Shown here: in pieces, positions 1-7,195 of the stretch
Layout of the letters: every line of letters begins with the position of its first letter
Numbering within the stretch: the stretch's first letter is position 1
DNA from: Allomyces macrogynus ATCC 38327
Lineage: Eukaryota > Blastocladiomycota > Blastocladiomycetes > Blastocladiales > Blastocladiaceae
DNA: 10,826 bases
Assembly: GCA_000151295.1 (NCBI GenBank)
Contig: GG745365.1
Location: 117,368-128,193 of the forward strand
Reading direction: 5' to 3'
Translations under genes and position numbers: made by a program
The notes under the pieces: model-generated
The model's database searches: none
The model's input: the letters and a program-made list of their open reading frames with translations, nothing else
What the model was told of the DNA's origin: nothing

Positions 1-126
1 ACAGCTCGTTTTGCTCCAGTTACTCCCCGGTCGGCGCGCACTGCTTCACCTGCAATCACGACGCCGACGATCGCTGCAAGTTCAATCCTGTTGCTGCCTG
101 GCCTCGCCGATTTGTTTATTTGCGAA

Positions 127-1912
127 ATGTCGAGGCGAACAACAACCATGCGCTCGAAAACGACGGTGACCCGCATGTCGCGAACTGTTCTTGTTGTTGC
201 TTTGCTCGTTGCCCTCTTGCAGCATGCGCCGGCATCCGATGCTGCCGCGGCGGCTGCATTTAGCATGAACGCGTCGGAGACGTCGTCGGCAAGCGCATGC
301 GCTGTTGTCGGGACGCGGTTGTACATGTTTGGCGGCTACGTTGGCGGTGCGTTGAATAGTTGCCGTCGAGCAGAATTGCGTCTAAAATGTGACCATTCAA
401 TCAGCTGGCGTTGACGCTGACGTATTTCTCTCTTGCCCAAATCCAGAGCCCAACACCATCTCTGTTTCACTGTCCAATGGCGTCTACTCGATCGACTATG
501 CCAAGACGGTCGCGACGGGCGTGGCCGCCGACCTGCAATCGCACGGCGCGCTCGACCCGTCCATTGCCGGGACCCTGAACCAACTTACCGTCGTGCAAAC
601 CAACGGCCACGTCCTTCTCGCGGGCGGGATTCGCGTGCCGACCACATCGAGCACGCCCATTGACCCGAACCCGGCCGTCTACGAGTTTGATCCGTCCCAG
701 GGCGCCACGAGCACCTTGTCGAACACCATCAACATTGGGCTCAAGTCGAGCCTGCAGGCGTCGGCCGCGACCAACGACGGGTCGAGCGTCTACACGTTTG
801 GCGGCGTCGATTACACGGGCGGTGAAATCAACAACCTCAGCACGCTCATGGTCGTTTCGTCTGACGGGAAGGCGACCGCGACCAACGTCACGGCGGGCGG
901 GCCGTCGGCGCGACAGCTCGCGACCATGGGCCGACTCAACGCGACGCACCAGCTGCTCTCGGGCGGGTTTATTACGTCCGACGAGGATCTCGGCGACCAG
1001 TGGCTGCTCGAGACCAAATCGCGCGCGTGGACGCGGTTGTCGGCCACCATGGCGCGCGCGCGGTACCAACACCGGTCGGTCGTCTTCAAGAACCGGTATG
1101 TGATTCACGTTGGTGGGTTCATGGCGACCAAGCCATACGCGCTTGTCGAGTACACGGACCTGTCGTCCGGCCGCGCCCAGGTCGGGACCATCATCAATTC
1201 CGCGAACGGCCCGGCGTCGCTCCTGGCTGGGTGCGCGTACTTGTTGGAAGACGTGATCATCTATGTTGGCGGTGAGCAGGCGGCAAAGGACGGCACGACC
1301 GACGGCGGCTACGCGCCGTTCCTGTCGCTGTTGCAGGTGCAGACGCAGTCGGACGCGTCGCTCCAGTTCAAGTGGGTCACGGGCACGCCGACCGCAGTGT
1401 CGACGACGCGATCCGCCGACGGGTCGTCCACGCCGTCAGGCACGGAAACCAGCTCGAGTGGCAGTGGCGGGCTCAGCGGCGGCGCGATTGCCGGAATTGT
1501 GATTGGCGCGGTGCTCGTCGTTGCTGCGGCCGGGTTCTTCGTAATGCGCTGGCGCAAGCAGAAGCAGGAGAAGCCCTCGGCGCCGATGCCGCTTGGCGCC
1601 GTCACGGGTCCACCGGACGGCCTCCCGACCGTCTTTGAGCTTTCGGGCACCAATGCGCCTGCAGGAACGACCCCAGCGCCGTTCACGGCGTCCGCGCACG
1701 ACCCGCTCTACTTGCCGTCCACAGCTCGACCGGGACCGGCAGCGGCAGCGCTGCAGCAGGCCGATTCAGAACCCCTCTACTTGCCTGGGACCAAAGCGCC
1801 CGAAGCCGTGTCTCGTCCAGCTGGGCCTACCACCGCACCTTCTTCCAATGCTGCAAGGACAACGGGAGCAGCGCCGCCTGCAGATGGGGAGGAGACGTTA
1901 TACCTTGGTTGA
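127..1912 (+). CDS. Kelch-repeat type I membrane protein (two exons: 127-346, 447-1912)
   Basis: The spliced product is about 561 residues. A signal peptide lies near residues 17-38 (basic MSR, then VLVVALLVALL, with APASDA before the mature part). Six kelch-like Gly-Gly strands follow, with GG at about 69-70, 133-134, 192-193, 246-247, 296-297 and 348-349. The 50-64 residue spacing fits a six-bladed beta-propeller. After a Ser/Thr/Gly-rich stalk, one transmembrane helix spans about 420-440 and is followed by basic RWRKQKQ, so the propeller should be outside the cell and a roughly 120-residue Pro/Ala-rich tail inside. The tail repeats an LYL motif at Tyr 495, 518 and 559. The first ATG (127) has G at -3; ATG 148 (A at -3) and ATG 175 are alternatives that keep the signal peptide. 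The frame is open upstream to the window edge, but I see no homology there. Ligand and function are unknown; fungal proteins of this layout are mostly uncharacterised. Confidence 0.85.
347..446 (+). other. Intron of the kelch gene
   Basis: The 100-nt intron has a GTGCGT donor at 347, a CTGAC branch site at 417-421, then a pyrimidine tract and a CAG acceptor ending at 446. Removing it joins frame 1 to frame 2 through a split Glu codon and continues the first kelch blade smoothly (FGGYVG to EPNTISVSL). The same donor hexamer is used in the phosphotransfer gene downstream. Confidence 0.88.
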
Positions 1913-1965
1913 GTGAAGTGCGCCGCTAGATGGCGATATTTTTTTTTGTTCGAGGCATGATAGAT

Positions 1966-1988
1966 CCAGAACTTTCTCGATGTTCTGG
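1966..1988 (+). repeat. Hairpin-capable inverted repeat downstream of the kelch stop
   Basis: CCAGAAC (1966-1972) and GTTCTGG (1982-1988) are perfect 7-bp complementary arms around a 9-nt loop, beginning 54 nt after the kelch stop. It could form a stem-loop in the 3' UTR. A chance match of this length within 1.2 kb is possible. Confidence 0.35.
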
Positions 1989-2860
1989 GCCCATCGTGGT
2001 TGTGAAGCCAACCAGCCCATCTCGGAAGCCCCAGGAACCATGGCTGCGGAATCGCCACCGTTGATAACAGCAGAGAAATGCAAGCATGTCGTGTTCAAGT
2101 GGTGGAGAAGTCATGAATACAGTGGACAAGCGTTGCAAAATCAGACTTACGGTCCCAGCAAGTACAGCTCGAGAGCACGATCACTCTCTTGTGGCCCAGC
2201 TGCGGGATGCGATGCGTGATTCACATGTGGTATCGAAGAGCGGGCGATCCCTTAGAACCACCAGTCCGAAAACAACGAGCTGGTCAGTGAATCAAGAACG
2301 TGAAAGTGGAATACTATCGGAGCTCGGTGACCAAAACACGAACTGTGCAGGTCACATTGTCGTGTCGCCTGCGTTGTGTCTGTGCATTCCATCCGCATCA
2401 AGATCCTCGCAGGCAAGAGAGTGGGCGCCGATGACCGCTTGCGGCACAGCAGAACTGACACAAGGCGACACTTGGCGGGGCCATGATGGCTGTCCAGGTG
2501 AGCGACCGTCTCGGCACAGCGATCACGCGACCTCCTAGGAACATGGATGAGAGCAACCAGGCGGCAAGCGTGAATGACAACAATAATTACGGCGTCCGGC
2601 CTCAATCACCATCCCCATCCCTCTGGCTGGTATATTCCTTCTCTGGTGCTTACCCTGGATCACGTCCTCGGCGCGCAACACTTCGATCGTGTTGCCGGCA
2701 GGACGGACCGCCATCACCATCGTGATCGGTGGACCATTTTCGTTTTTGTTGGGCAAACATCACCTTTTGTGGCCTTGTTCTTGCGCCACACAACACTCAC
2801 AGGTTCGTTGGAATGCGTGTCGACTTCCATGCAACCCTTCCATGGAACAAATGGGATTTG

Positions 2861-2867
2861 TATATTA
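2861..2867 (+). promoter_or_regulatory. TATA-like element upstream of the cyclin gene
   Basis: TATATTA stands out in otherwise GC-rich sequence about 290 bp before the proposed cyclin ATG. It is followed by a C-rich stretch that could hold the transcription start. Position and composition are the only evidence. Confidence 0.3.
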
Positions 2868-3090
2868 ACTGTCCACCTCCCCCCAAGAGGCAGCCCTTCC
2901 GTCGTCGACACAGCTCGGCACCCAACGACGATCGGGCCTGGCAGAAAATCAGCCTGGTCTCTTGCCCGTCGCCGTCCGTGCATCTGCCACCACCACCACC
3001 CAACGACGCCCCGAGCCACGACCCAGGAGCCGCATCTGAACGTTCCAGCGCGCGCGAACTCTGCCCAAGCCAATTCCAGCGATCAACACC

Positions 3091-3129
3091 ATGTCCTCCT
3101 GTCCAGCCCCGTACCTGACTTGGACCTGA
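3091..3129 (+). other. Upstream ORF in the cyclin leader
   Basis: An ATG in favourable context (A at -3, CACCATG) opens a 12-codon frame ending in TGA at 3127-3129. This is 20 nt before the proposed cyclin start and in a different frame. If the leader is transcribed, this uORF could reduce or condition translation of the cyclin. It is irrelevant if the cyclin starts at one of the in-frame upstream ATGs (2829 or 2574). Confidence 0.4.
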
Positions 3130-3149
3130 CCGCAGACGACAAGTATGCC

Positions 3150-4250
3150 ATGGCCGTAATGCTCATGGAGCAGATCAATGCGCTCGTGACACCAATCGAG
3201 GCCGCGCACATACTCACAAGACTTCTCCAGCAAGTCTGCACGAGCAATGACCGGCCAGCCGCGCACAAGCTTGGGCAGCTGAGCGTGGCGCTCGTCCACG
3301 AGAGTGTCACGACTGTGACGCGCCAGTCCCACATACTTGCGCCTTCACCGAACCCGATTGCGGCGCTTCTTACACGGATTGTCCGGTATGCGCCGTGCCC
3401 AACAGCCGTCCTCCTCACTGTGATCATGTACCTCGACCGACTGGCCCGCAAGCCCTTACGCGCGGTCGTTGTGACGTCGGCTAATGTGCGCCGACTTCTG
3501 ATCACGGTCACGATGGTCGCGACCAAGTACTGGTCGGACGTGTTTTACACGAACGCGCACTATGCTCAAGTCGGCGGGCTTCATGTCGTACAGCTAAACC
3601 GGCTTGAATTGCAGATCTTGATGCTCCTCGACTATGATCTCAAGCTTGAGCCGGCCGATTTTGTCCGGTACGCTGACCGACTCCACGTGCATTCTTTTGC
3701 TGCTGCGGCCACGCGCGACACGACCCAAGCAGCGGCTGCGGCCATGGTGTCCCCTGGTGCTGCTACGACCAACTTGCTGGCTTCACACGTCCCACGGCTC
3801 GCGCCTGCTTTGTCCCTGCAGCGACAAATATCAAATCTTGACGTGGAATTTGACGTGGAGGACGACCCGACCTTGTCCCCCGAGCAGCGCGCGGCGCTCG
3901 CGGAAATGCGCACGATCACGATCATGCCGGGCGATGACGACAAGGACGTGATCACGGGCAAGGCAGAGGCCGGCGCGCCCCTGCGAGAGATGGCGTCAAC
4001 TTCGTCGCCGATTCTCGCGTCGGGCGCGGCGGCGCAGTCGCACGGGTCGCGCATGTCGAGTAACGTCGGGCGGACGGCGATGATTGCGCCGCGAGTCGCG
4101 CGGAAACGGTCGGCGCGAAAACGTATGTCGGGGTCGTTGGTCGCGCGCACGCTCGAGGGTGCAGTAGCCGCCGAGTTGAGAGCGGTTGCATCAGTCACGT
4201 CGCCCACTGAGCCCCCATTGCGTGAGCAAAGGGCTTGCCGTCCATCGTGA
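3150..4250 (+). CDS. Pho80/Pcl-type cyclin
   Basis: From ATG 3150 the single-exon product has 366 residues. Residues about 12-178 match the Pho80-like cyclin fold: PNPIAALLTRIV at 67-78, YLDRL at 94-98, VATKYWSD around 123-130, the family hallmark TNAHYAQVGG at 134-143, and LNRLELQILMLLDYDLKL at about 149-166. Proteins of this family bind and direct a Pho85-type cyclin-dependent kinase, controlling phosphate response, glycogen metabolism or polarity. The exact branch cannot be fixed here. The tail is longer than in yeast Pho80: an Ala-rich stretch, an acidic patch (DVEFDVEDD, about residue 231), then a basic RKRSARKR at 318-325 that resembles a nuclear localisation signal. The ATG at 3150 sits just before the first cyclin helix. 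In-frame ATGs at 2829 and 2574 would add low-complexity sequence and seem less likely. Confidence 0.85.
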   Translation: MAVMLMEQINALVTPIEAAHILTRLLQQVCTSNDRPAAHKLGQLSVALVHESVTTVTRQSHILAPSPNPIAALLTRIVRYAPCPTAVLLTVIMYLDRLARKPLRAVVVTSANVRRLLITVTMVATKYWSDVFYTNAHYAQVGGLHVVQLNRLELQILMLLDYDLKLEPADFVRYADRLHVHSFAAAATRDTTQAAAAAMVSPGAATTNLLASHVPRLAPALSLQRQISNLDVEFDVEDDPTLSPEQRAALAEMRTITIMPGDDDKDVITGKAEAGAPLREMASTSSPILASGAAAQSHGSRMSSNVGRTAMIAPRVARKRSARKRMSGSLVARTLEGAVAAELRAVASVTSPTEPPLREQRACRPS

Positions 4251-4260
4251 GTTGACAATC

Positions 4261-4290
4261 TCTTTTTTTTTGTTTTGTTTGTTTTTTCTT
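4261..4290 (+). other. T-rich 3' flanking tract of the cyclin gene
   Basis: T runs interrupted by single G residues begin 11 nt after the cyclin stop. A similar T run (about 1939-1947) begins about 26 nt after the kelch stop. Both probably lie in 3' UTR or 3'-end processing sequence. No canonical AATAAA was seen near either. Confidence 0.4.
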
Positions 4291-4804
4291 GTAAATGGCG
4301 TCTGGCTACGCTCGTGCTCTGACATGACGGGCCCTAAATGCATGCTGAAAGCAAAACGGACTGAGATCGATGAGTTGGGTCCAACACAAAACGTTCTTTC
4401 AATGTCTCATACTTATAATATCGAGCAAATGAGTTTTCTGGTCAGGTCTACCTCAGCGCCAATCTACGCTCTCAACATGACGATAATCGCGCATTGGGTG
4501 CTCATACCGGCAAGCCTTGCGCAAGCTGTGACTTGTCATCTATCGTTGCAACAATGGTGAAGCATGGGAAATCAAAACTCTCACCACGTTCCAGCCAGTC
4601 AATTATTGGCTCTCAAGCAGCTGAAAGAACGCGAAGGCCTACAGCCAACAGAGTTCTTGAGATCAGTCTCCAATGCAGCGCATCTTTGCACACAGCATAT
4701 CGATTTGAATACCAGAAAACAGCAGCTCTTCACCATCCACCGCAGGTCCACGGTAATGGGAGAACGCGGCAGGTGGTGAAGTGCTCGTGGAGTTACGGAA
4801 AGCT

Positions 4805-4824
4805 CGTGGACGGACCCGTCCACG
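4805..4824. repeat. Near-perfect 20-bp palindrome
   Basis: CGTGGACGG and CCGTCCACG are exact 9-bp reverse complements separated by only AC. It lies in the intergenic region about 500 bp upstream of the phosphotransfer gene. The 2-nt centre is too tight for a good RNA hairpin, so a site for a dimeric DNA-binding protein is the more natural reading. No specific factor can be named. Confidence 0.5.
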
Positions 4825-5077
4825 GGAGACACAATTGTACAGCAATGTGATGGCCCAGCGGCCGAAAAAATGGGTCTGCCGTACCGTGGAGCGCACAATC
4901 CACATTCAGCTTTACGCCTGCGTTGCAGGATTCGTGCTTCGGCCGGACGAAGTGAGGTGGGCAGTCAAAACGCACCACCAGCGCTGCAGACAACAAGCGT
5001 CTGGGCTCTATGGCCGGCCCCTCGCCAACACCCTGACCCATCCGCCGCACTCTCATCCGAGTTCCGATCGAACATCA

Positions 5078-5122
5078 ATGTCCGCATCCGATTTCAGCAC
5101 TCGCCCGCGCCGCGCTGCTTGA
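5078..5122 (+). other. Possible upstream ORF before the phosphotransfer gene
   Basis: An ATG at 5078 (A at -3) opens a 14-codon frame ending in TGA at 5120-5122, about 200 nt before the main ATG. It matters only if transcription starts upstream of it, which the sequence alone does not show. Confidence 0.25.
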
Positions 5123-5319
5123 CCGGTCCGCCTTGTTCCACCGCCGTGATCGGCTGCGCCGTGATCGACGTATCCTCTCCACCAACTTTCGCGCCATTCG
5201 TCGAACTCCCCACCTCCCCTGCGCGCTACACCTCCCGTTCCTTGCCCGGTCTTGACCGCGTCGTCACCTCCTCCGCAACACGGTCCCCGCCCGCCCACAA
5301 GTGATCCCAACCAACAGCC

Positions 5320-6157
5320 ATGCCTGGCGAGCCTCTGCCCGCCGACGTGGTCGATATGGCCACCTTTGAGGAGCTGCTCGAAATGGACGAAGACGCACGT
5401 ATCACCCGCGCTCAACCCGCTGTCGAAGACACTCGCCGCTCTCTCCGTGTGTGCTCCGCCCACCATCCTGCGTTCCACATGCTTTGACTGTGATGCGCGA
5501 TCCGCGACGGTCAGATTTGAGCATGCGCTGTCCTCCATCGAAGCATTCAGCGCGAGTGACGTGCGGGCGCGTGCGTTGGCGCGGAAACTGTCGCCGCGTC
5601 CACGTCGCTTTTGGTCGAGCCATCTCGACTGACGTGGTATTGCGCTTCCTCTATGCAGGACCCAGGCTTTTCACAGAGCCTCGTCGAGAACTTCTTTGAG
5701 CAGACCGAAGACGTGCTCAAAGAGATGCAGCGATCCCTGTGCGTGCGCGATCTATATCGCACAAGAGTAGCCTCATTCGCATTGGCAGAGTATGCTAACA
5801 CCAGTGAACGGACCAACAGGGCATTGCGAAACCTCGACGCGCTGTCGCGCCAGGGTCACTTTCTCAAGGGTTCGGCGGCTGCGATTGGTATTATCGAGCT
5901 GAGAAAAGCGTTTGAAAGAATTCAGTACCTCGGGCAGGGCAAGGGTGCGAGTGATCCTCACGTTTCTTGCGAGTCGGCCGCGACTTGCGCCACGAAGCCA
6001 ACGGCTAAAGTGATTGGCGATTGGATACGTAGTTGAGTCGGATGCAGGACCCATTACGCCCGACCAGGCGCTAGCACAGATCGAACAGCTCATGGGTGAC
6101 GTGAGCGTTGACCTTGCTGAGGCACGGCGCGCATTTGCTGCTTATTACCAGGCGTGA
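5320..6157 (+). CDS. YPD1: Ypd1-like histidine phosphotransfer protein (four exons)
   Basis: Proposed exons are 5320-5394, 5659-5738, 5820-5944 and 6033-6157, giving 134 residues, close to the usual length of fungal Ypd1-like proteins. The product is a compact HPt helical bundle. An N-terminal helix (VDMATFEELLEMDED) is followed by FSQSLVENFFEQTEDVLKEM. The phospho-acceptor motif GHFLKGSAAAIG has the active His at about residue 65 and the conserved Lys at 68. Then come the ERIQYLGQGK helix and a last helix ending AEARRAFAAYYQA. Ypd1-type proteins carry phosphate from a hybrid histidine kinase to response regulators of the Ssk1 and Skn7 types in osmotic and oxidative stress signalling. Exons 2-4 join in frame without ambiguity. 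The first junction needs either a GC-AG intron (5395-5658) or GT-AG 5399-5665, which gives 133 residues. The ATG at 5320 is preceded by CAGCC and has no in-frame competitor before the first helix. Confidence 0.9.
5395..5658 (+). other. Intron 1 of the YPD1-like gene (boundary ambiguous, possible GC-AG)
   Basis: The acceptor CTATGCAG at 5651-5658 has a good CTGAC branch site (5629-5633) 26 nt upstream and leads directly into DPGFSQSL. To stay in frame, that acceptor needs a donor at GCACGT (5395), a GC-AG intron of 264 nt. The obvious GTATCA donor at 5399 works only with the next AG (5664-5665), a 267-nt intron. The GC-AG version keeps the MDxD-to-FS spacing of yeast Ypd1; the GT-AG version is one residue shorter. 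Confidence 0.7.
5739..5819 (+). other. Intron 2 of the YPD1-like gene
   Basis: The 81-nt intron has a GTGCGT donor, a GCTAAC branch site (5794-5799) and a CAACAG acceptor ending at 5819. Splicing joins QRSL to ALRNLDAL through a split Leu codon. The length is a multiple of three and the intron has no in-frame stop, so the open frame runs straight through it. Confidence 0.88.
5945..6032 (+). other. Intron 3 of the YPD1-like gene
   Basis: The 88-nt intron has a GTGCGA donor, a CTAAA branch-like site (6005-6009) and an ACGTAG acceptor ending at 6032. It moves the frame from YLGQGK into ESDAGPITPDQAL through a split Val codon. Without splicing the frame stops at 6036. Confidence 0.85.
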
Positions 6158-7195
6158 GCTCTCTGCGGGAAATTTGCAAGTTGCATGTTAATATTTCCGG
6201 GGAATATCGATCGTATTCGATTTTCGTGCCGCGCCTGTACCTTCATCAAATCTTGCGTGGCGTTTACGGCCCGCGTCTCAAGTAGAGTCTTTGGTTGCCA
6301 GGTTTGTGGTCCGTTGTTATCACGTTTGTGGCCCTGTTCCTCCAGAATTCTCAAACCGCTGAGCAGAGCAACTTGCAGGTCGTCCATGTCGCTTCTTCGC
6401 ATGGAGCTGTGTCGCCAGATCAATGGATATGGGCCTGTGACCAAGTAGGGCGAAGAACAATCACTCCTGACACAAACGTTGTGCCGCGGAGGCTGGCGCG
6501 ACAGCGCCATGGCTTGCTGAGATTTCAACACCTTCTTAGCACCAGTCCTTTTGCAATGATCTCCGCTCCGGCGCGAGCACAAAGAGTGCAATATTCTCTA
6601 CCAACGCGATGGATCTCAATCTTTGGCAAATAACATGGACAGCGATGGACGACGGTCGACGGTCGACGATGGTTGCCAGAAGAAAACACAATCTGGAGCC
6701 AAGATCTTGCCCCGGTCACTGCTTGCCTCCAACTTAATCAAACTCGGCGAAGTATTGGCTGGTGGTAGTTGACATCGCAAAGATATAATTGCAAGTTGTA
6801 GCACGAGTTGTCTCAGGGCGAGTAGTAAAATAAGAGCTCTGTTCTCAAATGTCCAGTTTCAAGATCTCTTTTCTTGCGCTTCATTGCAAGCATCCATCAA
6901 CCGTGTCGTCGCTTTCATCCATCCACATGGTCATGTTTTACGTGCTTTTTGCTTGCGGTCCTTGCCCCAAACTGTTTTTTGTCGATGCAGATCCAATAGT
7001 GTGTCCGCCCGATGACGATGCGACGGCAGCGCAATTTCCCAACATTGGCACCGCTGTTGGAGGGATCACTTTGTCGTGCAAAGCACATCATTGTTTCTTT
7101 TGCAAAACGGCACGGCCAGGCATCATTTCAAGATGATCGAAACTACATTGGACGGAAAGTGCGGTTCACAGTCCTTTCCACCACCGACCACACCG
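6158..7195. other. Convergent intergenic region
   Basis: This kilobase lies between the 3' end of the phosphotransfer gene on + and the 3' end of the ADAM relic on -. Open frames at 6145-6591 (-), 6295-6633 (+) and 6849-7136 (+) have no recognisable domain and no supporting splice structure. The only local pattern is a 7-bp tandem GGTCGAC repeat at 6654-6667. Base composition is visibly more AT-rich than the genes. Confidence 0.6.

Larger units (their letters stand above)
1913..3149. other. Intergenic region and cyclin 5' leader
   Basis: I find no supportable gene in these 1.2 kb. A T-tract (about 1939-1947) follows the kelch stop, then a hairpin-capable inverted repeat (1966-1988). Open frames here, including one overlapping 2086-2538, show no recognisable domain and no consistent codon bias. 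The right part is the probable cyclin promoter and leader, with a TATA-like TATATTA at 2861, a C-rich stretch at about 2875-2900 and a short (CCA)n run at 2987-3001. The cyclin frame is open back to 2574, but that extension is low-complexity and His/Pro/Arg-rich and looks like untranslated leader. Confidence 0.6.
4251..5319. other. Intergenic region and leader of the phosphotransfer gene
   Basis: No gene is supported in this stretch. A strong T-rich tract (about 4261-4290) follows the cyclin stop and probably belongs to its 3' end. A 20-bp inverted repeat lies at 4805-4824. From about 5030 onward the sequence is C- and T-rich, with many short CACC/CTCC runs, as expected of a 5' leader for the gene starting at 5320. 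Short open frames here (for example 4564-4779 and 4870-5304) have no recognisable domain. Confidence 0.6.

Noticed and set aside
78..92. GTTCAATCC resembling a tRNA T-loop
   Set aside because: The flanking bases do not pair into a 5-bp T stem, and no acceptor stem or anticodon arm is present.
467..1108. Minus-strand open frame opposite the kelch gene
   Set aside because: It is an Arg-rich antisense shadow; the + frame has regular kelch repeats.
2729..3118. Open frame on + with a Pro-rich end, overlapping the cyclin leader
   Set aside because: No recognisable domain and only low-complexity codons. The leader interpretation explains it better.
2574..3149. In-frame N-terminal extension of the cyclin
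   Set aside because: It is rich in His, Pro and Arg, carries no domain, includes a TATA-like element and a uORF region, and its composition differs from the cyclin proper. ATG 2829 remains a fallback.
6849..7136. Small + strand open frame with a hydrophobic patch and several Cys
   Set aside because: No homology is recognisable, no splice or promoter support exists, and it lies in AT-richer intergenic sequence.
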